This document shows positions 34,347 through 44,098 of a stretch of DNA of 64,000 nt, piece after piece. Source of the stretch: Sellimonas caecigallum. GTDB taxonomy: Bacteria > Bacillota > Clostridia > Lachnospirales > Lachnospiraceae. The notes beneath the pieces were generated by a model. That model searched no databases. It was not told the DNA's origin and saw only the letters and a program-made list of their open reading frames with translations. The stretch is taken from the NCBI RefSeq assembly GCF_019754295.1, contig NZ_VIRV01000009.1:1-64000 (forward strand), written 5' to 3'. The translations under genes and the position numbers were made by a program. Position 1 is the stretch's first letter. The number at the start of each line of letters is the position of its first letter.

Positions 34347-35630
34347 TTATACGAGCTCCAGCGCCTGTTCCAGATCTGCGATGATGTCATCTGCATTTTC
34401 AATTCCCACACTGAAACGGATCAGATCCGGCTGTACTCCTGCTTCCAGAAGCTCCTGCTCATTCATCTGACGATGTGTGTGGCTTGCCGGGTGCAGAACG
34501 CATGTTCTTGCATCGGCAACGTGCGTTACAATGGCACAAAGTTTCAGACTGTCCATCATCTTGACGGAAGCATCCCGCCCTCCCTTCAGTCCGAAAGTGA
34601 TGACGCCGCATGTTCCGTCCGGCATGTATTTCTGAGCCAGATCGTAGTATTTGTCTCCTTCCAGCATCGCACAGTTTACCCAGGCAACCTTGTCATGTCC
34701 TTTCAGGTATGAAGCAACTTTTTTCGCATTTTCACAATGACGCGGCACTCTCAGATGAAGTGTCTCCAGTCCTACATTCAGAAGAAAGGCATTCTGCGGA
34801 GCCTGGATAGATCCCAGATCCCTCATGAGCTGTGCTGTAGCCTTTGTGATATATGCACCTTTCCCAAATTTCTGCGTATAAATGATGCCGTGGTATGTCT
34901 CATCCGGCTGCGTAAGTCCCGGGAATTTATCTGCATAGGCTTCCCAGTCAAAATTTCCGCTGTCCACAATAGCACCGCCAACGCACATTGCATGTCCATC
35001 CATATATTTTGTCGTAGAATGAGTCACGATGTCTGCTCCCCATTCAAACGGTCGGCAATTGATCGGCGTTGCAAATGTATTGTCCACGATCAGTGGTACC
35101 CCATGAGCATGTGCTGCCTTTGCAAATTTCTCGATATCAAGCACTGTAAGCGCCGGATTTGCAATCGTCTCTCCCATGACTGCCTTCGTATTTTCACGAA
35201 ATGCCGCATTCAGTTCTTCTTCTGTACAGTCCGGATCTACAAATGTGGCTTCCACGCCCATTTTCTGGATCGTATGTGCGTAAAGGTTATAAGTTCCTCC
35301 GTAGAGAGCTGAGGAACATACGATGTGATCCCCTGCCCCTGCAATATTCATGATCGCATAAAAATTTGCTGCCTGTCCGGAGGAGGTAAGCATAGCTGCA
35401 TATCCGCCTTCCAGATCGCAGATCTTCTGAGCCACGGCGTCGTTGGTTGGATTCTGCAGTCTTGTATAAAAATATCCACTGTCTTCCAGATCAAAGAGAC
35501 GCCCCATCTGCTCGCTTGTATCATATTTAAATGTCGTGCTCTGATAAATTGGAAGCACCCTTGGCTCTCCTTTTCCCGGTTTCCAGCCTGACTGGATACA
35601 TTTTGTCTCAATCTTGTAGTTGTCGCTCAT
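34347..35630 (-). CDS. metY: O-acetylhomoserine aminocarboxypropyltransferase
   Basis: A 427-aa PLP enzyme of the Cys/Met metabolism family. The internal aldimine lysine lies in THSTTKYMDGHAMCVGG; YTRLQNPTNDAVAQKIC and TFATPINCRPFEWGADI are other family blocks. It makes homocysteine from O-acetylhomoserine and sulfide, so methionine is formed by direct sulfhydrylation. It has its own terminator. The region upstream (40 bases to the next gene) is too short for a SAM riboswitch or T-box. Confidence 0.95.
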   Translation of the reverse strand: MSDNYKIETKCIQSGWKPGKGEPRVLPIYQSTTFKYDTSEQMGRLFDLEDSGYFYTRLQNPTNDAVAQKICDLEGGYAAMLTSSGQAANFYAIMNIAGAGDHIVCSSALYGGTYNLYAHTIQKMGVEATFVDPDCTEEELNAAFRENTKAVMGETIANPALTVLDIEKFAKAAHAHGVPLIVDNTFATPINCRPFEWGADIVTHSTTKYMDGHAMCVGGAIVDSGNFDWEAYADKFPGLTQPDETYHGIIYTQKFGKGAYITKATAQLMRDLGSIQAPQNAFLLNVGLETLHLRVPRHCENAKKVASYLKGHDKVAWVNCAMLEGDKYYDLAQKYMPDGTCGVITFGLKGGRDASVKMMDSLKLCAIVTHVADARTCVLHPASHTHRQMNEQELLEAGVQPDLIRFSVGIENADDIIADLEQALELV

Positions 35631-35670
35631 ACACTTACTCCTCCTATTTTTCTTCTATTTGTACCGATGA

Positions 35671-36441
35671 TTACTGAAACAGATATTCTTCTTCCAGATC
35701 ACGTACCATTTTCGTATATACTTTTCTGCACGCCTCCATCTTCCCTTCCTCGATCAGGGAAATACACGGACTCAGATAGTTTTCCCAGATTTCCCGATAG
35801 ACTCGGTCGGAATCTCTAAGCTTATCGATTCTCTTTACGATTGTCGGAGCAATATTGTAATATTCCCGAATCGTATCCCTGCCTCCCGGAGACATAGAAA
35901 GATAATTGTCTCTATACTCCCGGAGCGTCCTGAGTTCATAGCACTCGTCCGGCTTTTCGAGGGATCTGCACACAGCCGTCGTCACATAGCAGAGTCTTCT
36001 TCGGAAGCCTCCGTTTATCTCTTCGAAGGTTGCTTTTCCTACCTTCATTGTAACCGCAATAAGCCGATTCCAGCTTTCGACTGTACAGTCTGCCAGCTCC
36101 TCCATTTCCTTGTCCCTGCTGTATAAAATGAGAGGGATGAAAAAGGAAACGAATGCAAGATTGTAATCAATTACCGCGTTTTCACGTTTTCGTTTTCCCT
36201 CCACCTTGGAAAGTTTCCCATTTACATAGTTTGGAACAACATCTGCAAGTTCTTTCAGAAATTCTTCCCTTTCTTCCTCCCTGAATTCACGGATGGCAAG
36301 CAGGATCAATTTCAACGGCTCTCGCTGCCGATCAAACAAATCTTTAAAGGCTTCTTCGTATGTATTTTTATTAAAGCCTTTTGACAACACGAAAGCTTCC
36401 TCATACATGGAGATCAAATCATTCCTGTGTATGTCCTGCAT
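35671..36441 (-). CDS. CFI-box-like protein of unknown function
   Basis: A 256-aa soluble helical protein. It contains CYVTTAVCRSLEKPDECYELRTLREYRDNYL in two parts, which matches the C(F/Y)ITTAVC box followed by a C-Y-E-L-x3-R-x-(F/Y)-R-D pattern of CFI-box-type proteins, then YYNIAPTIVKRID. The function of the box is unknown. The start at 36441 has GGAGG 7 bases upstream. It lies between yebC and metY on the same strand, 33 bases after yebC. Confidence 0.65.
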   Translation of the reverse strand: MQDIHRNDLISMYEEAFVLSKGFNKNTYEEAFKDLFDRQREPLKLILLAIREFREEEREEFLKELADVVPNYVNGKLSKVEGKRKRENAVIDYNLAFVSFFIPLILYSRDKEMEELADCTVESWNRLIAVTMKVGKATFEEINGGFRRRLCYVTTAVCRSLEKPDECYELRTLREYRDNYLSMSPGGRDTIREYYNIAPTIVKRIDKLRDSDRVYREIWENYLSPCISLIEEGKMEACRKVYTKMVRDLEEEYLFQ

Positions 36442-36474
36442 AGGATTTCCTCCTTCCTGCATTACGGGATGTGC

Positions 36475-37206
36475 TTATTCGTCCCAGTTATGATACACTT
36501 CCTGGACATCGTCGTCGTCTTCCAGAAGATCCAATGTTTTCTGGATACTTTTTATATCTGCCTCATCTGTCAATTCCACATATGTCTGAGGGATCATTGT
36601 CACAGATGCCTCTGTCATTGGAATTCCTGCGGCTTCCAGTTTTTCTCTTACTTCAGAAAAAGAATCCGGATCCGTAAGAATCTCGAAGCTGTCTTCCTCT
36701 TCTGCGAAATCTTCTGCACCTGCATCCAGAGCAAGCATCATCAATTCGTCTCCGTCCATCTCGAAGTCTTCTTTATCGATCAGGATCTGTCCTTTTTTGT
36801 CAAACATAAAAGATACACAGCCCGGTGTTCCGATATTCCCGTTTCCTTTTGTAAAAGCACTTCTCACATTGGATGCGGTACGATTCTTATTATCTGTGAG
36901 CGCTTCCACGATAATCGCTGTCCCATTTGGTCCATACCCTTCGTATACAACTCTTTCGTAATTGTTGGCATCTCCATCTCCAAGAGCTTTTTTGATGCTT
37001 CTGTCAATATTGTCATTTGGCATATTGTTTGCTTTCGCTTTTGCGATCACATCTCGAAGCCGACTGTTATTTGCCGGATCCGCACCACCGCCTTCTTTTA
37101 CGGCAACCGCGATCTCACGGCCGATCTTCGTAAAGATCTTTCCTTTTGCTGCGTCATTTTTCTCTTTTTTATGCTTAATATTGGCAAATTTTGAATGTCC
37201 TGACAT
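36475..37206 (-). CDS. YebC/PmpR family protein
   Basis: A 243-aa protein starting [22 protein letters not shown], the family signature, with the middle motif [19 protein letters not shown]. In bacteria YebC-type proteins act as transcription regulators and, in some species, as factors that relieve ribosome stalling at polyproline. Full length. Confidence 0.93.
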   Translation of the reverse strand: MSGHSKFANIKHKKEKNDAAKGKIFTKIGREIAVAVKEGGGADPANNSRLRDVIAKAKANNMPNDNIDRSIKKALGDGDANNYERVVYEGYGPNGTAIIVEALTDNKNRTASNVRSAFTKGNGNIGTPGCVSFMFDKKGQILIDKEDFEMDGDELMMLALDAGAEDFAEEEDSFEILTDPDSFSEVREKLEAAGIPMTEASVTMIPQTYVELTDEADIKSIQKTLDLLEDDDDVQEVYHNWDE

Positions 37207-37292
37207 ATTCTATATCCTCTCTTTTATCTTTACTTTATTGGAAATAAAATCCGCTTTTTCTATTCTAGCATTCTTTCTTTTCGGTGACAAGC

Positions 37293-38090
37293 TTAGATTT
37301 TGGCGATCCTTACCTTTTGTATGATATTGTTGTCCACATGGAGCACTTCAAAAACATATCCTTCGTACTCGATTTTACATTGTTCATTTTCTGCAGGGAT
37401 TCGCTCCAGTTTTACGATAAGGAAGCCATTCAGAGTCTCATATTCATTGTCCTCATCTTCATCGGAAAAGACAATGCCCAAGATATCGGAAAGTTCGGAC
37501 AAATCTGTCATCCCATCTGCAATATACTCCCCGTTTTCTCCTTTTTTGATCATTTCCTCTTCCACATCATACTCATCCCGGATATTTCCCATAATCTCTT
37601 CGATGATATCTTCCATTGCCACGATCCCTGCCGTTTGTCCATATTCATCGATCACAATAGCCATATGTACCTGTTTTGCCTCCATTTGGGTAAACAAACG
37701 GTCAATACTTCTCGTCTCCGGGATAAAGCTTGCCGGCATGAGACACTCCGGAAGTTCGCATAGTTTTTTCTTCCGCAGTTCTTCTTTCATATAACATCTC
37801 ATGAGATCTCTTATATGAGTAATTCCGATGATATTATCTATATCATCCTGATAGACCGGAAATCTGGAATTTTTGGCTTCCAGTACAAACCGTGCCGCCT
37901 CCTCCAGTGTCTCTTCCCCGTCTATCGCGACTATGTTCTTTCTGTGCGTCATAACATCTTTTGCATCTTTTTCGCCAAACGCGAAGACATTTTTTATCAT
38001 TTTGTATTCGTTTTCTTTGATCTTCCCTTCCTGCTTCCCGTCTTTCAACGCAGAAAGGACTCTGTCAGCAATCGTTTCCTGCTTCCCCAT
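37293..38090 (-). CDS. CBS-pair and CorC/HlyC-domain protein without membrane domain
   Basis: A 265-aa protein. Residues about 37-170 form a CBS pair (VMTHRKNIVAIDGEETLEEA, FPVYQDDIDNIIGITHIRDL, MAIVIDEYGQTAGIVAMEDIIEEIMG) and about 185-265 the CorC_HlyC domain (MTDLSELSDILGI, TLNGFLIVKLERIP). The N-terminal DUF21 membrane domain of Mg/Co exporters is missing, as in short CorC/TlyC proteins, so it probably binds adenine nucleotide in the cytosol and assists a transporter. It follows mazF by 12 bases. Confidence 0.85.
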   Translation of the reverse strand: MGKQETIADRVLSALKDGKQEGKIKENEYKMIKNVFAFGEKDAKDVMTHRKNIVAIDGEETLEEAARFVLEAKNSRFPVYQDDIDNIIGITHIRDLMRCYMKEELRKKKLCELPECLMPASFIPETRSIDRLFTQMEAKQVHMAIVIDEYGQTAGIVAMEDIIEEIMGNIRDEYDVEEEMIKKGENGEYIADGMTDLSELSDILGIVFSDEDEDNEYETLNGFLIVKLERIPAENEQCKIEYEGYVFEVLHVDNNIIQKVRIAKI

Positions 38091-38102
38091 TCTTTTCTCC
38101 TT

Positions 38103-38459
38103 TTATGTAGAAAGCGCAAAGCTTACACGCAATGCCTCATCCACTTTTCTCATAATCTCTTTATCGAGATGGCAGACGTTTTCTTTCAGTCTCTGTTTAT
38201 CGATGGTCCGTATCTGCTCCAGAAGGACAACCGAATTTTTCACAACCCCGTATCGCCGTGCATCTATCTCGACATGCGTCGGGAGTTTTGCTTTATTCAT
38301 TCTCGACGTGATAGCTGCACAGATCACAGTAGGGCTATGTCTATTCCCCATCTCATTTTGTATAATAAGAACCGGCCGGATACCTCCCTGCTCGGAGCCG
38401 ACGACCGGGCTTAAATCTGCATAGAAAATATCTCCTCGATGCACCTGCACTTTCTTCAC
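38103..38459 (-). CDS. mazF: MazF/EndoA-family endoribonuclease toxin without a visible antitoxin gene
   Basis: A 118-aa PemK/MazF protein ([20 protein letters not shown] with the catalytic Arg region, [30 protein letters not shown]). Family members cleave mRNA at short motifs. In Bacillus the gene order is alr-ndoAI-ndoA; here alr is directly upstream but the 68 bases between alr and mazF cannot hold an antitoxin gene. The protein may have an unlinked antitoxin or a housekeeping role. Confidence 0.88.
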   Translation of the reverse strand: MKKVQVHRGDIFYADLSPVVGSEQGGIRPVLIIQNEMGNRHSPTVICAAITSRMNKAKLPTHVEIDARRYGVVKNSVVLLEQIRTIDKQRLKENVCHLDKEIMRKVDEALRVSFALST

Positions 38460-38527
38460 ACTCCATTTTTTAAGATACTGAAAGTATTTCCATCTTTTCT
38501 ATGAAGTATTCCGAAAGCAATTTCTTC

Positions 38528-39694
38528 TCAGGCAAAATAATCCATCTGCGCAATCACTTTTCCATGTCTTGTGTATTCCCTCGGGATCCTCTTATCCAAG
38601 TTGCAGAGGAATTCATAATTAAATCTTCCGGAAAGAGCGCTCAGATCTTCTACCTCTATCGTCTCCTCCCCGTCTGTTCCCACGAGGGTTACCGGATCCA
38701 TAAATTTGACATCATCGATATCTGTCACATCTACCATAAACTGATCCATACACACCCTTCCAAGAAGCGGTGCCTTTTTCCCATGGATCAACACATATCC
38801 TTTGTCTGAGAGACTTCTCGGATATCCATCCGCATAGCCTACCGGTACAGTAGCTACCTTCGTCGGGCGGCTTGCGGTAAAACAGCCCCCATAGCTCACA
38901 ACTTCCCCTTTGTCGATCCATTTCGTATGTACTACGTGGCTCAGAAGAGAGAGCGATGGTTTGAGTGGTACTGCATTTTTATCTACCTCTTCGGACGGAT
39001 AAAGTCCATAAAGTGCGATCCCGGCTCTTACAAGATCCATATTTGCCTCCGGCACATCTATTATCCCTGCACTGTTGGAACAGTGGCGGTATTGCGGATC
39101 TACTCCTTCTTCTTTGAGACGCTCTGTCATCCATCTGTACGCTTCAAGCTGCTGCTTCGTAAATGTCTTATCCGTCTCATCCGCCTTGGCGAAATGAGTA
39201 AAGATCCCTTCCATATGTATATTTGGAAGGTTGGCGATCCGGCAGATAGCCTGAACGGATGTTTCCCCGGTCCTAAATCCCAGACGAGACATACCGGTAT
39301 CAAGTTTGATATGAATATTTGCTGTCTTTTTCATTTCCCCAGCCACAGAAGCGATCTCCATAGCCGATTCTTCTGTATAGACAGTCATGCTGATTCCATG
39401 TTCCACAGCCGCCTCGTACTGATCCGGGAACGTACATCCCAGCACGAGGATCGGCTTTTTCACTCCGGATTTTCGGATCAGCACTGCCTCATCCAGTGTT
39501 GCCGTAGCATAGCCCCACACAGTCTGCATATCCTCTGCCATTTGCGCAATAGGAATAGCACCGTGTCCATACCCGTCCGCTTTTACTACGAGGATCATCT
39601 TCGTATTCGGAGAAATATGTTTCTCCATCTGCTGTATATTATATTCAATCCGATCCAAATTGATCTTTGCACATACTCTGCTGTACTGTTTCAT
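38528..39694 (-). CDS. alr: Alanine racemase
   Basis: A 388-aa PLP enzyme converting L- to D-alanine for peptidoglycan. The PLP lysine is in MILVVKADGYGHGA near the N-terminus, and the catalytic tyrosine region is VVSYGGCFTASRPTKVATVPVGYADGYPR. The ATG at 39694 overlaps the nnr stop as ATGA, giving translational coupling; a TTG at 39715 is also open. Confidence 0.95.
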   Translation of the reverse strand: MKQYSRVCAKINLDRIEYNIQQMEKHISPNTKMILVVKADGYGHGAIPIAQMAEDMQTVWGYATATLDEAVLIRKSGVKKPILVLGCTFPDQYEAAVEHGISMTVYTEESAMEIASVAGEMKKTANIHIKLDTGMSRLGFRTGETSVQAICRIANLPNIHMEGIFTHFAKADETDKTFTKQQLEAYRWMTERLKEEGVDPQYRHCSNSAGIIDVPEANMDLVRAGIALYGLYPSEEVDKNAVPLKPSLSLLSHVVHTKWIDKGEVVSYGGCFTASRPTKVATVPVGYADGYPRSLSDKGYVLIHGKKAPLLGRVCMDQFMVDVTDIDDVKFMDPVTLVGTDGEETIEVEDLSALSGRFNYEFLCNLDKRIPREYTRHGKVIAQMDYFA

Positions 39695-41229
39695 CGTTGT
39701 TTTGTCCCTTTCCAATTTACTTCCCCTGATAAAGACGCCGCCATCTCAATGATATCCTCTGCCATGACTCCATGTTCCCCATAGGTTTCTCTGGCCGCAT
39801 CCCCGGCAAAACCATGGATACAGACCCCAAGCGACGCCGCTTCATACCGATCCATCCCAAGTGCCAGAAGACCGGTTATGATGCCTGCAAGGACATCTCC
39901 TGATCCAGCTTTTGCCATCGCTGCATTCCCAGACATGTTCAGATACGGAAATAATCCTTTTCCGGTCACGACTGTCCTTGCATCTTTTGCTGCTAATACT
40001 ATATTATAGTTTTCCGAATACTGTTGTGCAAGAGAAATCCTGTTTTTTTTCGTCTCTTCCACAGTTTTCGACAGCAGCCTGGACAATTCTTTTACATGAG
40101 GTGTAAAGATCAGGCATTTCCCTGCTCCCCTCAAATACCTCTCTTTTTTCTCTTCTTCCATAGAGGCGATCAGATTCAGTCCGTCCGCATCCACGACACA
40201 GTTCTTCGGTTGCTCACTCAGGTAGCCGAATACCGTATCTGTGATTTTTCGGGCCGTTTCAGACGTTCCGATACCGCAGCCAAGGCAGATGATATCGGCC
40301 CACTCAAGTTTTTCTTTCAGAAGTAAAGCTGCATCTGTCTCGTCTGTATACACTGAGACAATCGCTTCCGGAAGCGTACTCTGCAGAATGATCCGATTTG
40401 CTTCCGACGTAAAGATCTGTACAAGTCCGGCTCCTGTTCTGTAGGCTGCTTTTGCTGACAGGTATGAAGCTCCGGACATCCCGCTGCTGCCTGTGATCAT
40501 CAGTATTTTTCCGTATGTCCCTTTATTGGAGTCCGGTTTCCTTTTAGGACGGAATCTTTCGATATCCTCTTTTTCATAAGTTACATACCTTTGCCCGCAC
40601 ACTTGCTCATTTAAATAGATCCCGATGTCTGCTACAAATACTTTCCCTGCAAAGGATGCGCCCGGATAGAGCACCATACCCGCTTTCTGATAAGCAAAGG
40701 TAACAGTCATATCTGCCCGAAAAGCCGTCCCAAGAATTTCTCCAGACGCAGCTGATACGCCAGAGGGAATATCAACTGCCACCTTCTTTCCGGACATGCT
40801 GTTTAACTTTTTCAATATCTGTGCATAGTGTCCGGACACTTCCCTTGACAGTCCGATTCCAAACAGCGCATCCACGATGGCCGTGTAGTCTCCTTTTGGA
40901 ATCTCTCTCATAGTAATGCCCCCGCAGTTTTCAAAAATCTTTCTCTGAGTCTTTGTCTCCTCTGTGCAGTGATCCGGGTTTCCAGCAAGAACGACCGTGA
41001 CCGTCTTCCCACGCTGCAGCAGAAGTCTGGCCACCGCAAATCCATCGCCCCCATTATTTCCGCTGCCGCATACGATCAGTACATTGCTCAGATCCAACTC
41101 CTCCTGTTCCATCACTTCTAAAGTCTTCAAGGCGGCACGTTCCATGAGAACAAGTGACGGCATCCCTGTCTCCTCTATCGTATACCTGTCTGCATCCTTC
41201 ATTGCTTTTCCATCTAAAATATATTTCAT
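39691..41229 (-). CDS. nnr: Bifunctional NAD(P)H-hydrate epimerase/ADP-dependent dehydratase
   Basis: A 512-aa repair enzyme. Residues 1-210 are the YjeF_N epimerase (IVCGSGNNGGDGFAVARLL, DALFGIGLSREV, AVDIPSGVSAASG); about 225-505 are the ribokinase-like dehydratase (LMITGSSGMSGASYLSAKAAY, GCGIGTSETA, AKAGSGDVLAGIITGLLALG). It restores NAD(P)H damaged by hydration. It heads the nnr-alr-mazF-CBS gene run and starts 80 bases after rex. Confidence 0.95.
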   Translation of the reverse strand: MKYILDGKAMKDADRYTIEETGMPSLVLMERAALKTLEVMEQEELDLSNVLIVCGSGNNGGDGFAVARLLLQRGKTVTVVLAGNPDHCTEETKTQRKIFENCGGITMREIPKGDYTAIVDALFGIGLSREVSGHYAQILKKLNSMSGKKVAVDIPSGVSAASGEILGTAFRADMTVTFAYQKAGMVLYPGASFAGKVFVADIGIYLNEQVCGQRYVTYEKEDIERFRPKRKPDSNKGTYGKILMITGSSGMSGASYLSAKAAYRTGAGLVQIFTSEANRIILQSTLPEAIVSVYTDETDAALLLKEKLEWADIICLGCGIGTSETARKITDTVFGYLSEQPKNCVVDADGLNLIASMEEEKKERYLRGAGKCLIFTPHVKELSRLLSKTVEETKKNRISLAQQYSENYNIVLAAKDARTVVTGKGLFPYLNMSGNAAMAKAGSGDVLAGIITGLLALGMDRYEAASLGVCIHGFAGDAARETYGEHGVMAEDIIEMAASLSGEVNWKGTKQR

Positions 41230-41255
41230 ATACGCCCTCCTTTACGGCAACAAAA

Positions 41256-41301
41256 AGGCGCACAGCACAAACGGGTATCCCGAGTGTTCTGCACGCTTTT
41301 T
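41256..41301 (-). terminator. Probable rex terminator
   Basis: An imperfect stem closing with GCG/CGC and containing CGGG-TAT-CCCG ends on the minus strand in AAAGGCG... with TTTTTG following, between the rex stop and the nnr Shine-Dalgarno. Confidence 0.4.
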
Positions 41302-41309
41302 TATTTTCC

Positions 41310-41960
41310 CTATTTGTCTTCCTGGTGAGTCTCCTTATATCTGAGAACATTATAGGAAAGACGCATCAGGCTTTCGGACAGATGTACGTTCTCCACCACA
41401 ATATTCTCCGGCAGATTCAGATCCGTATGTGCAAAGTTCCAGATTGCCCGTATTCCATTTTCTACCAGCATGTTGGCAACCGAAATGGCTTTTGCCTTCG
41501 GTATAGTCAATACCGCAATCTCAATATCATTATTTTTGATAAAGCTCTTGATCTCATCCATCATACGGATCTCGATTCCCCGAACTGTAATCCCTGCAAG
41601 CGTCGGATTGACATCAAAAAGTCCTTTTGTCACAAATCCGCTGCGTTCGAATGCTGCATAGTTGGCAAGCGCCTGGCCCAAATTTCCTGCTCCGATGATA
41701 ATCATATTGTGTTTTCTGTCAAGTCCCAAGATCTTACCGATCTCCGTATAAAGATATTTTACATTGTACCCATAACCTTGCTGACCAAAGCCACCAAAAT
41801 TATTCAGATCCTGCCTGATCTGGGAGGCCGTCACTTTCATTCGTTTGCTCAAATCATTGGAAGAGATTCGTTCCACACCGTCTTCCAGCAACTCACCTAA
41901 GTATCTATAATATCGCGGCAGTCTTCTGATAACTGCCTGGGAAATTCCTCTTCCTTCCAT
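41310..41960 (-). CDS. rex: Redox-sensing transcriptional repressor Rex
   Basis: A 216-aa Rex: N-terminal winged helix (VIRRLPRYYRYLGELLEDG, TASQIRQDLNNFGGFGQQGYGY) and an NAD(H)-binding Rossmann domain (IIIGAGNLGQALANYAAFE), with the C-terminal domain-swap helix (MRLSYNVLRYKE). It represses fermentation genes until NADH rises. I could not find convincing Rex operators in front of nfnA or the alcohol dehydrogenase gene in this window. Confidence 0.95.
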   Translation of the reverse strand: MEGRGISQAVIRRLPRYYRYLGELLEDGVERISSNDLSKRMKVTASQIRQDLNNFGGFGQQGYGYNVKYLYTEIGKILGLDRKHNMIIIGAGNLGQALANYAAFERSGFVTKGLFDVNPTLAGITVRGIEIRMMDEIKSFIKNNDIEIAVLTIPKAKAISVANMLVENGIRAIWNFAHTDLNLPENIVVENVHLSESLMRLSYNVLRYKETHQEDK

Positions 41961-41995
41961 CTCTTAGCACCTTTCTGTTTTTATTCAATATCTTT

Positions 41996-42024
41996 ATTAT
42001 ATGGGATTCTATCTTTAAAGTCAA
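41996..42024 (-). promoter_or_regulatory. Promoter of rex
   Basis: TTGACT (42019-42024) and TATAAT (41996-42001) with a 17-base spacer on the minus strand. It is divergent from the promoter of the ABC-F gene. Confidence 0.7.
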
Positions 42025-42042
42025 ACTTTTAACTAAATAATA

Positions 42043-42070
42043 TTGTATTTTGTCCAGATTCCGCTATAAT
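42043..42070 (+). promoter_or_regulatory. Promoter of the ABC-F gene
   Basis: TTGTAT (42043-42048) and TATAAT (42065-42070) with a 16-base spacer, 48 bases before the ATG at 42119. No leader peptide or attenuator is evident in the short leader. Confidence 0.6.
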
Positions 42071-42118
42071 GGATAGGGTACATTTTAAAAGATCGAATTT
42101 ATGATTCAGGAGGAACTT

Positions 42119-44041
42119 ATGATTTTAGCATGCCATAACCTGGACAAATCGTTTGGAGAGCAGGTTATCGTAAGAAACGGCTCTTTTCATATAGAAGAAC
42201 ACGAAAAAGCCGCCCTTGTCGGAATCAACGGCGCCGGTAAATCCACAATCCTGAAGATGATTGTAAAAGAGCTGCCTGCGGACAGCGGAGAGGTCATTCT
42301 CTCCAAAGGAAAACAGATCGGTTACCTTTCCCAGCATCCCATGACGGACACTTCACGAACCATCTATGAAGAGGTAAAAACTGCCAAACAATACCTCATA
42401 GATATGGAAACTCAAATCCGCTCTATCGAGCTGGAGCTGAAGTCTCTTACAGGGGACGCACTGGATGACCGGCTTGCTTCTTATCACAATCTTATGGCCC
42501 GCTTTGAACGTGAAGACGGCTATGCGTACGAAAGCGAGATTGTCGGCGTCCTAAAGGGGCTCGGATTTTTAGAAGAAGATTTTACAAAGCCTGTATCCGC
42601 TCTTTCCGGAGGCCAAAAAACTCGAGTATCCCTCGGCAAACTTCTGCTCACTAAACCAGACGTCCTGCTTCTCGATGAGCCCACCAACCATCTTGATCTC
42701 AATTCCATCGCCTGGCTTGAGACATACCTGATGAATTATCCGGGAGCTGTCCTGATCGTCTCCCACGACCGCTATTTTCTTAATCGGGTCGTTACCAAAA
42801 TCATCGAAGTAGAGGCAGGAGAAATCCATACATACATGGGCAATTATCAGGATTATGCGTCAAAAAAGCAGCAAATCCGCGAGGCCAAACTCAAAGAATA
42901 CTTAAATCAGCAGCAAGAAATCCGGCATCAGGAAGCAGTCATTGAAAAACTCCGTTCTTTTAATCGGGAAAAATCTATCAAAAGAGCGGAAAGCCGTGAA
43001 AAAATGTTGGCTAAGATGGAGCGGGTAGAAAAACCAGTGGAACTGCATACCGATATTCACCTGAAACTGGAGCCGTCCGTCATCAGCGGAAACGATGTGC
43101 TTACTGTAGAGCATTTAAGCAAATCTTTCCCAAACCAAACTCTTTTTACGGATATCAATTTTGAAATCAAGCGGGGCGAGCATGTAGCAGTCATCGGCGA
43201 TAACGGAACAGGGAAGACGACACTTCTCAAAATCTTAAACGAGGTCATCCCTGCAGACGGCGGAACATTTACTCTTGGCTCCAATGTAAAGATCGGGTAC
43301 TATGATCAGGAGCACCACGTCCTCCATATGGACAAGACCGTCTTCGATGAAATTTCTGACGACTATCCACGGCTTACTAACACTGAAATCCGTAATATGC
43401 TGGCCGCCTTTCTCTTTACCGGGGACGATGTCTACAAACTGATCAAAGATTTGAGCGGTGGAGAGCGTGGACGGGTATCTCTCGCAAAGCTGATGCTTTC
43501 CGAGGCCAATTTTCTGATCCTGGACGAGCCAACCAACCATCTCGATGTAGCATCAAAGGAAATTCTGGAAAAAGCGCTGAATGATTATACCGGAACTGTC
43601 CTCTATGTGTCTCATGACCGTTACTTTATCAATCAGACAGCCACCCGAATTCTGGATCTTGTAAACCATAAATTTGTCAACTATATCGGAAATTACGATT
43701 ACTATCTGGAGAAAAAAGAGGAATTGACTGCCGCTTATGCCGCACCATTGGAAGAACCTGTGACGGCAGCATCTGGGGCCAACAGCGATTCCGCCGGAAA
43801 GCTGGACTGGAAAGCGCAGAAAGAAGCCCAGGCAAAAGAGCGTAAACGTCAAAATGATTTAAAACGCACAGAAGAACAGATTGAAAAACTGGAGACACGG
43901 AATCAGGAAATCGATACTCTCCTTACACGTGAAGATATCTACTCCAACTCCGTGAAATGCCAGGAACTGGCAAAAGAAAAAGCTGCCATCTCAGAAGAGC
44001 TGGCTGAATTATACGAAAAATGGGAAGGACTGGCCGAATAG
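42119..44041 (+). CDS. ABC-F family ATPase (ribosome-associated)
   Basis: A 640-aa protein with two ABC domains and no membrane domain. Walker A motifs GINGAGKS (about 35) and GDNGTGKT (about 360); signatures LSGGQKTRVSLGKLL and LSGGERGRVSLAKLM; Walker B LLLDEPTNHLDL and LILDEPTNHLDV. The linker between domains (about 240-320) and the C-terminal coiled coil (about 550-640) match the Uup/YdiF-like group, which acts on ribosomes at the E site. Some ABC-F proteins give antibiotic resistance; nothing here indicates that. The start at 42119 has CAGGAGG 6 bases upstream. Confidence 0.93.
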   Translation: MILACHNLDKSFGEQVIVRNGSFHIEEHEKAALVGINGAGKSTILKMIVKELPADSGEVILSKGKQIGYLSQHPMTDTSRTIYEEVKTAKQYLIDMETQIRSIELELKSLTGDALDDRLASYHNLMARFEREDGYAYESEIVGVLKGLGFLEEDFTKPVSALSGGQKTRVSLGKLLLTKPDVLLLDEPTNHLDLNSIAWLETYLMNYPGAVLIVSHDRYFLNRVVTKIIEVEAGEIHTYMGNYQDYASKKQQIREAKLKEYLNQQQEIRHQEAVIEKLRSFNREKSIKRAESREKMLAKMERVEKPVELHTDIHLKLEPSVISGNDVLTVEHLSKSFPNQTLFTDINFEIKRGEHVAVIGDNGTGKTTLLKILNEVIPADGGTFTLGSNVKIGYYDQEHHVLHMDKTVFDEISDDYPRLTNTEIRNMLAAFLFTGDDVYKLIKDLSGGERGRVSLAKLMLSEANFLILDEPTNHLDVASKEILEKALNDYTGTVLYVSHDRYFINQTATRILDLVNHKFVNYIGNYDYYLEKKEELTAAYAAPLEEPVTAASGANSDSAGKLDWKAQKEAQAKERKRQNDLKRTEEQIEKLETRNQEIDTLLTREDIYSNSVKCQELAKEKAAISEELAELYEKWEGLAE

Positions 44042-44060
44042 TGGCAGTCCTTCCTTTTTC
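44023..44060. terminator. Terminator between the convergent ABC-F and icd genes
   Basis: GGAAGGACT/AGTCCTTCC arms with an inner GCC/GGC, overlapping the ABC-F stop codon and followed by CTTTTTC. On the minus strand T residues also follow, so it may serve icd as well. Confidence 0.75.
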
Positions 44061-44098
44061 ATCTCTTTTGTGAGAATCGGTATATTCTTGATTATTTA

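Noticed and set aside
35631-35670. Possible SAM riboswitch or T-box before metY
   Set aside because: Only 40 bases separate metY from the next gene, too short for either.
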